Assembly: GCF_905120345.1 (NCBI RefSeq) | Contig: NZ_CAJHOA010000004.1 | Location: 248,001-312,000 of the forward strand | Source of the DNA: Denitrificimonas caeni | GTDB taxonomy: Bacteria > Pseudomonadota > Gammaproteobacteria > Pseudomonadales > Pseudomonadaceae | Reading direction: 5' to 3' | DNA: 64,000 nucleotides | Part shown: positions 27,679-36,400 of the stretch, piece by piece | Position numbering within the stretch: the stretch's first letter is position 1 | How the letters are laid out: each line of letters opens with the position of its first letter | The notes under the pieces: model-generated | Database searches by the model: none | What the model was told of the DNA's origin: nothing | Seen by the model: only the letters and a program-made list of their open reading frames with translations | Position numbers and translations under genes: made by a program

Positions 27679-28893
27679 ATCACCCAGCCAACGGCCAATA
27701 GCCCTCTCAGCTTACAACTGATTATCCTGCTTGCCTCACTCAGTGCACTGTCTGCTGCTGCAGTTGATATGTACTTGCCAGCATTTCCAACTGTAGCTAG
27801 TAGCCTCGGTATTACGGCAGGTCAAGTGCAACAAACACTGACGGTTTTTCTGATTGGTCTAGGCGTTGGTCAAGGCTTATATGGCCCATTATTAGATCGT
27901 TTTGGACGGCGAATACCCTTACTGATCGGCCTGAGCTTATTCGTACTCGGCTCATTAGCAGCAGCATTGACTACCAGCTTTGAAGGTTTGCTAGTCGCAC
28001 GTTTCTTACAAGCGATTGGCGCCGCAGCGGGAGCAGTCGCCTCGCGAGCAGTAGTCACCGATACCTGCGACACGCACAGTTCCGCACGTATTTACTCGAT
28101 GCTGATGCAAATGATGATGATCGCTCCGATCACCGCACCGATGCTCGGCGGACTCATTTTGTTATACGGTGAATGGCATCTTATCTTTTGGGTATTAGCG
28201 TTCTTTGGTAGCGCATGCTGGCTCTTTACCGCGCGCTTGCTTCCAGAAACCTTATCGGTTGAACGTCGCGTACCTCTGTCCACTCATAGCATCGTCCGTA
28301 ACTATGCACTGCAGTTGCGCAACCCCAGCTTCTTTTTCTATACCTTGGCATCGGGCTGCATATTCGGCAGCTTATTCCTCTATGTCACAACCTCACCCTT
28401 TGTTTTCATCAGCATGTTTGGTCTAACCCCCACCCAATTCAGTTATATTTTTGCGAGCAACGCCATCGGCATGATTGTTATCGGTCAAATCAACTTACGC
28501 CTATTAAAGTACTACGGTGCCGCTCGGGTGCTTTTTATCGGTATCAGCTGCTTTATTGGCATCGGCGTTGTGCTACTAAGCTTAGTGCAGTTGGAGCGGA
28601 TAGCGTTATGGAGTTACAGCCTGCTGCTGGGCTTAAGTGTCGCCATGCTGGGTATGATTCTCGGTAATTTAACCGCTCTGACTATGGCTCATACCCAGCA
28701 ACACGCCGGTATCGCTTCAGCGCTGATGGGCTTAATGCAGTTCTTACTGGCCGCAATGATTGGCTTTTTGGTCAGCCTGACTGCGCCAACACTCAGCACT
28801 GTCCCGCTAGCATTGATAGTGTTTGGTGTTCTCTCGCTGAGTCTATGCGGGGTTGCTAGACGTTTTGCACGTCAGGCAACGCCTGATCCTTAA
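27679..28893 (+). CDS. Bcr/CflA-family MFS drug efflux protein, paralogue 2, probable AUC start
   Basis: The protein is very similar to the preceding efflux protein throughout, with the same DMYLPAFP, LDRFGRRIPLLIG and RFLQAIGAAAGAVASRAVV motifs. Between the upstream in-frame stop at 27559 and the ATG at 27769 there is no ATG, GTG or TTG. Starting at 27769 would delete the first half of helix 1. AAGGA at 27666-27670 lies 8 nt before ATC at 27679, which gives 404 residues and aligns exactly with the ATT start of paralogue 1. Translation from AUC should be weak, so low or regulated expression is expected. A silent gene is the alternative. Confidence 0.82.
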   Translation: MTQPTANSPLSLQLIILLASLSALSAAAVDMYLPAFPTVASSLGITAGQVQQTLTVFLIGLGVGQGLYGPLLDRFGRRIPLLIGLSLFVLGSLAAALTTSFEGLLVARFLQAIGAAAGAVASRAVVTDTCDTHSSARIYSMLMQMMMIAPITAPMLGGLILLYGEWHLIFWVLAFFGSACWLFTARLLPETLSVERRVPLSTHSIVRNYALQLRNPSFFFYTLASGCIFGSLFLYVTTSPFVFISMFGLTPTQFSYIFASNAIGMIVIGQINLRLLKYYGAARVLFIGISCFIGIGVVLLSLVQLERIALWSYSLLLGLSVAMLGMILGNLTALTMAHTQQHAGIASALMGLMQFLLAAMIGFLVSLTAPTLSTVPLALIVFGVLSLSLCGVARRFARQATPDP

Positions 28894-28933
28894 GCGCTGC
28901 TTAATGTGCTGATGTAACAAGTAAATTCGTTAT

Positions 28934-28970
28934 AAGGGGGAGCAGATGAATTGCGCATACGCTCCCCCTT
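28934..28970. terminator. Strong hairpin between convergent genes
   Basis: AAGGGGGAGC pairs perfectly with GCTCCCCCTT around a 17-nt loop, between the second efflux gene and the leftward gene ending at 28989. It has no long T run; it may act in both directions. Confidence 0.65.
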
Positions 28971-28988
28971 CAACCAGGTGAGTCATCT

Positions 28989-29471
28989 TTAATCAAAGGT
29001 GTTTTGACATAAAGATGCCGCCTCTCCAAATCCTTCAACTATCTGCTTATTTAAATCATTCAGACTTAAATTAAATCTATCCGCATAAACAGCTAAAGAG
29101 CTTGTGCTCATTTTTAAGTACCGTGCAAACAACATACAACCGCGTGGTTTATTATCTTCGCCTATTACTGAGTTATCACGTAATGCAAAATATGAATCGG
29201 AATAATGTAAAAACGCATCAACATAACAAGCTTTATAGGCTTGTTGTGCTTCATTATTTTTATCCTGCTTTTCAGCCACCATCTTTGACGCAGTACCCAC
29301 GACACTGCCACACTCATAAATAGGCATTTCTCCTTGCCCTGCAGTGTCCCAAACGGCCTGAAAGCTTTTTTGGTAAGGTGTGGCTAAGTTAGGTTGCGTA
29401 TTATTACTCGCTTGGCTCCAGCCACTTAATCCGAAACTCATGACAAATATCAATAACATCTTACTTTTCAT
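28989..29471 (-). CDS. Hypothetical exported protein (160 aa)
   Basis: I do not recognise the family. An N-terminal signal peptide (about residues 1-22, ending SQASN) predicts export. The mature part has four cysteines (YECGS, YKACYVDA, PRGCMLF and SLCQNTFD), enough for two disulfides, and is otherwise polar and probably helical. The ATG at 29471 follows AAAGGTGAG by 4 nt; a GTG at 29480 is less likely because it overlaps that site. The flanking DNA to the right is AT-rich and gene-poor, which suggests an accessory gene. Confidence 0.7.
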   Translation of the reverse strand: MKSKMLLIFVMSFGLSGWSQASNNTQPNLATPYQKSFQAVWDTAGQGEMPIYECGSVVGTASKMVAEKQDKNNEAQQAYKACYVDAFLHYSDSYFALRDNSVIGEDNKPRGCMLFARYLKMSTSSLAVYADRFNLSLNDLNKQIVEGFGEAASLCQNTFD

Positions 29472-29996
29472 CAAGCTCACCTTTATTTATTTCAATTTTT
29501 AAGTTTAATTTCAATAATACTGATTAAGAGCACCAATAAATATAAGTATATTTATTTATAAAGAGAAGCTCTTTCACCTATAAATTCCATCTTCCCTCTC
29601 CACGTAAATTGCGCAAAGCTTTTTACGATGAACTAGAGCGGTCGAATTCATCACCTGATAATCCACATCGTTGAACATTTTCCAATAAAGCTGTCAAACA
29701 AAGACCAGTCTGTGTTTTGCTTGGGTACAAAAATAACCATGCATAGACTCATCACTGAAAACTCAAATAATAAAGAGTAAAAGGATCAACCGAGCATGAA
29801 AATTATGCACTCGACCTACAAAAATACTGCTAGGCTCGTGACCTTATCCAGCTTAGCAATCACTGTTTGTCGAAGAGTACTTTTAAGCTCATACATTTTT
29901 ATAGCTGCTCTTTAATCTGTAAAAACAGCTACCAAGCGCCCCTTGTGACTGTAGAAGACACCACTCTGCAGTTAAACACTGTTCTGTGAGACGCTT
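29472..29996. other. AT-rich intergenic region of about 525 bp
   Basis: No protein family or RNA is recognisable. One 39-codon frame at 29796-29915 starts with ATG and has AAGGA 11 nt upstream; it encodes a basic, partly hydrophobic peptide ending YIFIAAL. That is too little to call a gene. The region should contain the promoters of the exported protein gene (leftward) and the SLC13 gene (rightward). Confidence 0.5.
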
Positions 29997-31763
29997 ATGA
30001 CTCTTGAAATTTTTCTCGTTTTGCTGATTACGCTGTCTGCTATGGTGCTTTTTGTTAGCGAAAAGCTGCGTGTCGATGCCATTGCTATTCTGGTGCTGGT
30101 CAGCTTAACGCTGTTAGATCTGATTAGCCCTAGCCAAGCGCTAAGCGGCTTTAGTAATCCAGCGACCATCACGGTTGCCGCCATGTTTATCCTAGCGGCC
30201 GGATTGCAAAACAGTGGTGCTCTTGGTGGCATCCAAAGACTGCTAGGTTCGGCACGCTCACCGCTGCATTTTATGCTAATGCTCTTCGGCTTAATCATTC
30301 TGATCGCCCCCTTTGTTAATAACACCGCTGTGGTGGCAATCTTTATTCCTATCGTGATTGCTGCCAGCTTAAAAGTCGGCCTGGCGCCTTCGAAAACATT
30401 AATTCCACTCTCCTACGTTGCACAAATGGCCGGCGTTTTTACCCTGATCGGTTCTTCAACTAACCTGCTGGTAAATTCGGTAGCCAAGGATCTGGGGCAT
30501 CCAGGCTTTAGTATGTTCGAATTTTTACCTTTAGCAGCCATTTGCGCGGTCGCGGGCTGTCTGTACTTACTGACCTTTGGCCGTTGGTTATTACCTGATG
30601 TGCGCAGTGCCGATTTGGAAAATCTATACGAGTTTGGCCACTATATTAGCGAGCTAAAAGTCACCGAAGACTCAAAATTACTGGGTAGCACGGTTGAACA
30701 AGCTCAGCTGAGTAAAAACTACAATGTCTATGTTCTAGAGTTGTTACGTGAGGGTGAGAAGTACTGGTCGCCTCGCTCAGAAGAACTGCAAGTCGGCGAC
30801 ATTTTACTCACACGTGGTATCTGGTCTGATATTGAAGCACTGAAAGATGAACAAAAACTCGATTTCAACACACAAACCGATTTTCAACTGAAAGGTGAGA
30901 AACAAGACAAATCAGTCTTGGCTGAAGTGATGATCGCCCCGCAGTCACGTGCTGCTGGGCGTTTGCTGGCCGTGTTGAATCGCAGTTGGCGCTATAACGC
31001 TTCAGTAATGGGTGTGCAGCGCCGCGGGCAGGTCGTACGTAACCAGCTCAATAGTTTACGTCTGCGTATTGGTGATATTTTACTGATGGCTTTACCTGAA
31101 AAAGACCTTGCGGCACTGCGTAAAGATAAAAGTGTCATTGTTATTTCTCAGCGTGAAGCGACGCAGGACTATGGCTGGCGCGCGCCGTTTGCTGTTGCCA
31201 TCATGGCCGCAGTGGTTACCGTGTCTGCACTGGGTTGGCTACCAATCGCACTCTCCGCACTCACCGGAGCCGTTGCCATGACACTGGCGGGTTGTATTCA
31301 TGCCGATGATGTCTATGAAAGTACTGATTGGTCGATTGTGATCTTAATCGCTGGGCTGTTACCGCTCGGGATTGCCATGAGCAGTAGCGGTGCAGCACAA
31401 TTTTTGGTGGATAACAGCATTGGTTTAGTCAGCCATTTAGGACCACATGTGGTGTTAGCGGTGCTTTACTTGATGGCTCTAGCGCTGGGTGAGCTGATGA
31501 GTAACTCCGCGGCAGCAGTCCTATTAACACCGATTGGTTTTTCTACGGCGCTGCTAATGGAGGCTGACCCAACCCCTTTTCTGATTGCCATTACCTTCGC
31601 CGCTTCGACCAGTTTTATGACCCCGGTAGGTTATCAAACCAATATGATGGTCTACAGCGCTGGCGGCTATAAGTTTAGCGATTTCATTAAGGTGGGTTTA
31701 CCGCTAAATATGATTTTCTGGATCTTGGGCGTTATTTTCATTCCGATGTTTTGGCCGTTTTAA
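29997..31763 (+). CDS. SLC13/DASS-family anion permease with internal TrkA-C (RCK_C) domains
   Basis: The 588-residue carrier has an N-terminal membrane half (residues 1-200), a soluble middle and a C-terminal membrane half (390-588). Each half has a divalent-anion:Na+ symporter signature region (PFVNNTAVVAIFIPI and STNLLVNS; LMSNSAAAVLLTPI and TSFMTPVGYQTN). The middle, about 205-380, holds two TrkA-C-type domains (VLELLREGEKYW, LRLRIGDILLM), which bind regulatory ligands in related proteins. Sulfate, phosphate or dicarboxylates are candidate substrates; none is shown. The two genes after it may be in the same transcript. Confidence 0.88.
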   Translation: MTLEIFLVLLITLSAMVLFVSEKLRVDAIAILVLVSLTLLDLISPSQALSGFSNPATITVAAMFILAAGLQNSGALGGIQRLLGSARSPLHFMLMLFGLIILIAPFVNNTAVVAIFIPIVIAASLKVGLAPSKTLIPLSYVAQMAGVFTLIGSSTNLLVNSVAKDLGHPGFSMFEFLPLAAICAVAGCLYLLTFGRWLLPDVRSADLENLYEFGHYISELKVTEDSKLLGSTVEQAQLSKNYNVYVLELLREGEKYWSPRSEELQVGDILLTRGIWSDIEALKDEQKLDFNTQTDFQLKGEKQDKSVLAEVMIAPQSRAAGRLLAVLNRSWRYNASVMGVQRRGQVVRNQLNSLRLRIGDILLMALPEKDLAALRKDKSVIVISQREATQDYGWRAPFAVAIMAAVVTVSALGWLPIALSALTGAVAMTLAGCIHADDVYESTDWSIVILIAGLLPLGIAMSSSGAAQFLVDNSIGLVSHLGPHVVLAVLYLMALALGELMSNSAAAVLLTPIGFSTALLMEADPTPFLIAITFAASTSFMTPVGYQTNMMVYSAGGYKFSDFIKVGLPLNMIFWILGVIFIPMFWPF

Positions 31764-31809
31764 AAACACATATGAAAAGCTATTTATTCTTGTTGATAAG
31801 GACTTAAGC

Positions 31810-32022
31810 ATGAACAAGCCAGATTTAAAAACAGAACTACGCGAGGCTTGGAATGAGTTCAATCAACTGATTATTAAATTGACTCCAGATTTTATTTATA
31901 AGATTTATAAAAATAAGCCCGTATTTTGGCTATTGCTGATTTTTGCCATAACCTTAGAAATCGTTATAGGTTTCTGGATTTATGGTTATTGGATTACACC
32001 TCAGAGTGAGATAGTAAAATGA
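31810..32022 (+). CDS. Small membrane protein of unknown function (70 aa)
   Basis: I do not recognise it. A polar N-terminus of about 38 residues is followed by one strong membrane helix (VFWLLLIFAITLEIVIGFWI) and a short tail. AAGGACTTAAGC precedes the ATG. The stop overlaps the start of the DjlA-like gene by 4 bp (ATGA), so the two are translationally coupled and probably work together in the membrane. Confidence 0.7.
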   Translation: MNKPDLKTELREAWNEFNQLIIKLTPDFIYKIYKNKPVFWLLLIFAITLEIVIGFWIYGYWITPQSEIVK

Positions 32023-32828
32023 TTCGTATCGTTATATTTATATTTTTATTTATCATTTATATAGCTTTTAAAATAATACAAAAAACAGCACAGAAAACTA
32101 TCGACACAGGTAAAGACGCTTACGACTCAATAAGAAATAGCAACAATTTTGAAGAGGCCTATCGTAACTTTTCAACCAACAGGTTTGCTCGAGCACGCTT
32201 AGGCATCCCCGAAGAAGTTATCGCTTTAATGGCTAAAGTATCTATCAGCGACGGCAAGACCAGTGGGCTTGAAGTTGAATACATGAGCGATATGATTAAA
32301 GCGATTGCTGCGGCAATGCTGGCGTCAGGGATGAGTGCGCCAGTTGTCGAAGGCGTTAAAACTCGATTATTTGAGCTCGCCAATCAAGCCAAGAAAGACG
32401 CTAATCCTGTGTCTTTCTATTGTGCAGAGCTTTCGCAGTCCAGCAAAGAAATTAGAACTCGGGCGTTTATGCAAATTTTGTCATTTGCCAGCCTTGACGG
32501 CTTATCAAGCAAGACCTCAGCCTTACTTTATGAAATTGGAGCCTGTTTAAGATTTACCACAGAGGAGCTCAATCATTTCATTAACAACCTTATGGGTAAA
32601 AACACCTCGCAAAATAATTCCATACAAGATCCATATCAGGTACTGGGCTGTAATGAATCTGATGAGTTCAGTGTCATAAAACAAGCTTACCGCCGTTTAG
32701 TTAAGCAACACCATCCCGACTACATGCATAGCAAAGGTGTGGATGACAGTGAAATTCGCAAGGCAACCGAACGAATGCAAGAAATAAACACGGCCTACGA
32801 AGAAATAAAAAAGCGCAGGCATGTTTAA
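32019..32828 (+). CDS. DjlA-like membrane J-domain protein with TerB-like domain
   Basis: The 269-residue protein starts with a membrane helix (IRIVIFIFLFIIYIAFKI), then an all-helical region (about residues 60-195) resembling the TerB-like domain of DjlA, and ends with a J domain (about 205-269) with the invariant HPD in VKQHHPDYMHSKG. J proteins stimulate DnaK. DjlA has the same order of parts, but this protein is diverged and the upstream 70-residue membrane partner is not part of the known DjlA set. It overlaps that partner by 4 bp. Confidence 0.82.
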   Translation: MIRIVIFIFLFIIYIAFKIIQKTAQKTIDTGKDAYDSIRNSNNFEEAYRNFSTNRFARARLGIPEEVIALMAKVSISDGKTSGLEVEYMSDMIKAIAAAMLASGMSAPVVEGVKTRLFELANQAKKDANPVSFYCAELSQSSKEIRTRAFMQILSFASLDGLSSKTSALLYEIGACLRFTTEELNHFINNLMGKNTSQNNSIQDPYQVLGCNESDEFSVIKQAYRRLVKQHHPDYMHSKGVDDSEIRKATERMQEINTAYEEIKKRRHV

Positions 32829-32843
32829 ATAACTCTAATGACT

Positions 32844-32871
32844 CTTAGCCCTTAGCCCTTAGCCCTTAGCC
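32844..32871. repeat. Tandem heptamer CTTAGCC x4
   Basis: Four perfect copies of CTTAGCC lie in the 47-bp gap between two convergent genes, ending 4 bp before the pentapeptide-repeat gene's stop. It is a short simple-sequence repeat and may vary in copy number between strains. Confidence 0.95.
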
Positions 32872-32875
32872 AAGC

Positions 32876-33475
32876 TCAGTCCAGCAACTCAATGCCCAAG
32901 CTCTCCAGCAAGTAGACCGCTTCATGTTTAGAAAACTTAGCGCCTTTCACTTGGTTTTCTAAGACATTGATTGAGTATTGTGTGGCTTCGGCAAAATTTG
33001 CGGATTGTAAATTGGTGCGCATAAACAAGCTGTGAGTAAAATCGCTGTAGGTCATCACTGCATGGGAAAAATCGCCTTCACGAAAATCCACATCATGTAC
33101 TTTACATTCATCTAACACGAGGCCTTGTAAGGTCAGGCCAAAAAAGGATGAATCGTTCAGAATGCTTTGACGAAAGCTGATTTCAAAATCTTTATGATAA
33201 GCAGACCAGGTCGCACGCGTCCAATCAACGCCAACCAATTTGCACTCTAGAAAACTGATCGTGAAGAGTCGCGTATAAGGCACGCTGATTAAACTCAACT
33301 GGCAACGGGTAAAGCTACAGTTAATAAAATTGCAGCTTTCGAATGTTGCACCGCTAAAATTACAATCAACAAAAATACATTCTTCAAATTCGCTACCGAC
33401 GCAGATCCAATCCGCCAGATCTAAATTCTTAAACGTCTCTTCAAAATACTGCTGCTTATTTTCTATTGTGTTCAA
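32876..33475 (-). CDS. Pentapeptide-repeat protein, Qnr/McbG-like architecture
   Basis: The 199-residue protein is built of five-residue repeats with a central F, L or other hydrophobic residue (DCNFS, GATFE, SCNFI, NCSFT, RCQLS), forming a right-handed beta helix. The series is broken near residues 92-101 by a possible loop (AYHKDFEIS), then continues to about residue 180. The C-terminus EAVYLLESLGIELLD resembles the dimerisation helix of Qnr and McbG proteins, which mimic DNA and protect gyrase from quinolones or microcin B17. Gyrase protection is inferred from architecture only; many such proteins have other roles. Confidence 0.82.
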   Translation of the reverse strand: MNTIENKQQYFEETFKNLDLADWICVGSEFEECIFVDCNFSGATFESCNFINCSFTRCQLSLISVPYTRLFTISFLECKLVGVDWTRATWSAYHKDFEISFRQSILNDSSFFGLTLQGLVLDECKVHDVDFREGDFSHAVMTYSDFTHSLFMRTNLQSANFAEATQYSINVLENQVKGAKFSKHEAVYLLESLGIELLD

Positions 33476-33515
33476 TGCAACCTCAACTTACATGCATGAC
33501 TCTGCATAGATACAT

Positions 33516-34229
33516 TTAAAATGGCAAGACGCTAGCATCCCAGTTCAACAATGTACCACTGTGCTCCGGTGTCAGCGCATCACGCACTTGTAGTAGACGC
33601 TGGGCGGTCTGCTCTGCTGTTTGTAGCTGACCCTGCGGTAGATTGCGTTGAAACGGCTCTGACAGCGGTGTATCGGTAGTACCTGGGTGTACAGCAACAA
33701 TACACGCGCTAGGGTTGAGTCTAGCCACTTCAAGGCTGACATTTTTCACCAACATATTCAGCGCTGCTTTACTGATGCGATAGCTGTACCAGCCGCCTAA
33801 ACGATTATCGGTAATACTGCCCACTTTTGCGCTAAGCACTAACACTTTAACCTGTGGCGTGCGACTTAAATAACCAAATAAACTGCGTAGATACTGCGCG
33901 GGAATAATCACATTGCTGTGTAAACGTTGCGCCAATTGCTCACTATCTAACTGACGGATAGTTTTCTCTGGCATAGCGTTGGCATCATGCAGAACACCAT
34001 TACAGATAAAAATCGTTTCGGGTTGCTGCTGCAAAGCGTGCTCAATGCACTGCTGACTGCTGTCTTCGCTTTGTAAGGCATCTTGATACCAGAACCATGC
34101 GCTATGGTCCGGCGCAGACTGGCGGCTGATCACACTCACAAGCGCACCATCAATGCTGCACTGCTGCGCTATCGCTTGACCAATATGGCTGCCACCGCCA
34201 ATAATCAAAATGGATTTAGACATAGACAT
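33516..34229 (-). CDS. Short-chain dehydrogenase/reductase (CsgA-like SDR, 237 aa)
   Basis: The Rossmann motif IIGGGSHIGQAIA is at the N-terminus. The catalytic tyrosine and lysine are in WYSYRISKAALN with a serine in LVLSAKVGSI, and VHPGTTDTPLS follows. The sequence resembles CsgA-like SDRs of Pseudomonas whose substrates are unknown. AGGGG is 8 nt upstream of the ATG at 34229; a second ATG two codons later is not needed. Confidence 0.88.
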   Translation of the reverse strand: MSMSKSILIIGGGSHIGQAIAQQCSIDGALVSVISRQSAPDHSAWFWYQDALQSEDSSQQCIEHALQQQPETIFICNGVLHDANAMPEKTIRQLDSEQLAQRLHSNVIIPAQYLRSLFGYLSRTPQVKVLVLSAKVGSITDNRLGGWYSYRISKAALNMLVKNVSLEVARLNPSACIVAVHPGTTDTPLSEPFQRNLPQGQLQTAEQTAQRLLQVRDALTPEHSGTLLNWDASVLPF

Positions 34230-34345
34230 GCATTTATCCCCTATTGCGTATTCACTGTATGACTATTGCGCCACTTTAGCCTGATGCAGCGATGAACTGT
34301 AGAACAGGGTCTACTCGATTCTGCCTGACTGATCATTAGACAATA

Positions 34346-34375
34346 AAAAAGGCGACTGTTTAAGGTCGCCTTTTT
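34346..34375 (-). terminator. Bidirectional rho-independent terminator of rpoH
   Basis: AAAAAGGCGAC pairs perfectly with GTCGCCTTTTT around TGTTTAAG. It lies about 20 bp beyond the rpoH stop and has T runs on both strands. Confidence 0.92.
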
Positions 34376-34394
34376 GTCATCCTGAAGCTATCTA

Positions 34395-35255
34395 TTACGC
34401 AGCAATACTGCCTTTAAGTTTCTTCATAGCATTTTTTTCCAACTGACGAATACGCTCTGCAGATACGCCATATTGTGCAGCAAGATCATGCAGCGTGACT
34501 TTCTCATCAGATAACCAGCGTTGCTGCAAAATATCACGACTGCGTTCATCCAGCTCACCTAACGCTTCGTGTAGGCTGCTACTGTCATTATCAGTCTGAT
34601 TAGACGCTTCCAACTGTAAAGCTGGATCATAGCTGTGATCTTCTAAATAATTAGACGGCGACTGATAGGCGCTTTCATCATCGTCACTATCGGACGGATC
34701 AAACGACATATCATGTCCGGTTAAACGGCTTTCCATTTCACGCACTTCACGTGCTTCGACACCCAATGAGTCAGCTACAGCAGTGACTTCATCATTGGTC
34801 AGCCACGCTAAGCGTTTCTTATGGCTGCGTAAATTAAAGAACAATTTACGCTGTGCTTTAGTGGTCGCAACTTTAACAATGCGCCAGTTGCGTAACACAT
34901 ATTCGTGAATTTCAGCTTTAATCCAGTGCACAGCAAAGGATACTAAACGCACACCCATTTCTGGGTTAAAACGCTTAACAGCTTTCATTAAGCCGACGTT
35001 GCCTTCTTGAATTAAATCGCCTTGCGGCAAGCCGTAGCCTGAATAACTGCGCGCGATATGCACCACAAAACGTAAGTGGGCCATAACCATTTGGCGGGCA
35101 GCATCTAAATCCTGGTGATAATACAAACGCTCACCCAAGTCACGCTCTTGCTCAACGGACAGTACCGGAATCGAGTTGACTGAGTGTATATAAGCCTGCA
35201 GGTTCGCACCTGGGCTCAACATTTGAGCGGTTTGTAATGCAGTCGTGGTGGTCAT
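34395..35255 (-). CDS. rpoH: RNA polymerase sigma factor RpoH (sigma-32)
   Basis: RpoH directs transcription of heat-shock genes. The 286-residue protein has region 2 ([18 protein letters not shown]), the RpoH box QRKLFFNLR involved in DnaK and FtsH control, and region 4 HTH ([19 protein letters not shown]). GGAGGATATTT precedes the ATG. The gene lies downstream of ftsYEX on the same strand, the conserved gammaproteobacterial order; a 128-bp gap before it probably holds its own promoters. Confidence 0.97.
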   Translation of the reverse strand: MTTTTALQTAQMLSPGANLQAYIHSVNSIPVLSVEQERDLGERLYYHQDLDAARQMVMAHLRFVVHIARSYSGYGLPQGDLIQEGNVGLMKAVKRFNPEMGVRLVSFAVHWIKAEIHEYVLRNWRIVKVATTKAQRKLFFNLRSHKKRLAWLTNDEVTAVADSLGVEAREVREMESRLTGHDMSFDPSDSDDDESAYQSPSNYLEDHSYDPALQLEASNQTDNDSSSLHEALGELDERSRDILQQRWLSDEKVTLHDLAAQYGVSAERIRQLEKNAMKKLKGSIAA

Positions 35256-35383
35256 AAATATCCTCCAACGGGTGACAATATCTTAAACAATACTATTAAA
35301 TATAAGACGGCAATGACGCCATAAAGTTCAATGCTTGTCGCGTATAAAAGACGCGCAAAGCCTTATCTCATAACGTTGAACAA

Positions 35384-36400
35384 CTAACGCGGTGATAATT
35401 CCCGCAGGTGCCGTGCCACAGCCAACCAAGCACCGATGTAACCCAGTAATACTGCACCAAGTAATAATGAAAAGCCATCTTCAATTGGCACACCGGATAA
35501 ACTGAACTCACTGCCATACAATTGCGCCAGCTGCACCACTGAATCATTCAGCCAATTCAGCCCATAGGCCAGTAGCAGCCAAGCCATCACTCCACCGACT
35601 AGGCCATATAAAACGCCCATATACAAAAACGGACGTCGTACATAGCCATCAGTACCACCCACCAGCTTAATCACTTCAATTTCAGTACGGCGGTTTTCAA
35701 TATGCAGACGAATGGTATTACCCACCACCAACAATAACGCAGCAATCAGTAAAACTGATAACCCAAAAATAAATTGCTCACCCATTTGTAAAATTGCCGC
35801 TAGGCGCTCAATCCACATCAGATCGAGCTGGGCTTGCTGCACTTTTGGCATGTTTTTCAGTTCATCCAGTAACGCTACCAAAGCATCTTTATCAATCACT
35901 TCAGGGGTTACTAAAATACTGCCGGGTAACGGATTGTCTGGCAGCTCACGTAAGGCTTCACCTAAACCAGACTGTTCTTGAAACTCGGTCAGTGCCTGCT
36001 CTCGACTGATCCACTGTGCTTCAGCCACATGCTCATGTTCGGCAATCTTATCGCGCAGCAGTTCGCCATAGGTGTCGCCAGCATCCAACTCTAGGAACAG
36101 TGAAATTTGTGCTGCACGCTGCCATGAGCCACCGAGCTGACTGACATTTTCTAACAATAGCGCTAAGCCCATCGGTAAGCTTAAAGCCACCGCCATCACT
36201 AAGCAGGTGAAAAAGCTACCCAACGGCTGTCGAACTAAACGGCTGGTACTGTCAACGCAGCTGGCACGGTGATTTTCCAACCACGCGCGCAACTGATTAC
36301 GAAACCCTCGGGTATCCGATAACGTTGCTTGCACTTGGTTTTTTGTCGTGGCACCGACACGCTCGCCGGGCTGGTCTGGGGTTACGCGGGCAGAACTCAT
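35384..36400 (-). CDS. ftsX: Cell division ABC transporter permease FtsX
   Basis: FtsX with FtsE spans the inner membrane at the septum and activates periplasmic murein hydrolases. The 338-residue protein has a cytoplasmic N-terminus, one helix near residues 65-88, a periplasmic domain (about 90-205) and three more helices, the usual FtsX layout; RRTEIEVIKLVG before the third helix is characteristic. Its start overlaps the ftsE stop by one base. Confidence 0.95.
   Translation of the reverse strand: MSSARVTPDQPGERVGATTKNQVQATLSDTRGFRNQLRAWLENHRASCVDSTSRLVRQPLGSFFTCLVMAVALSLPMGLALLLENVSQLGGSWQRAAQISLFLELDAGDTYGELLRDKIAEHEHVAEAQWISREQALTEFQEQSGLGEALRELPDNPLPGSILVTPEVIDKDALVALLDELKNMPKVQQAQLDLMWIERLAAILQMGEQFIFGLSVLLIAALLLVVGNTIRLHIENRRTEIEVIKLVGGTDGYVRRPFLYMGVLYGLVGGVMAWLLLAYGLNWLNDSVVQLAQLYGSEFSLSGVPIEDGFSLLLGAVLLGYIGAWLAVARHLRELSPR

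Noticed and set aside
32844-32871. CTTAGCC repeat considered as CRISPR or telomere-like array
   Set aside because: Units are contiguous 7-mers without spacers, only four copies, and no cas gene is present.
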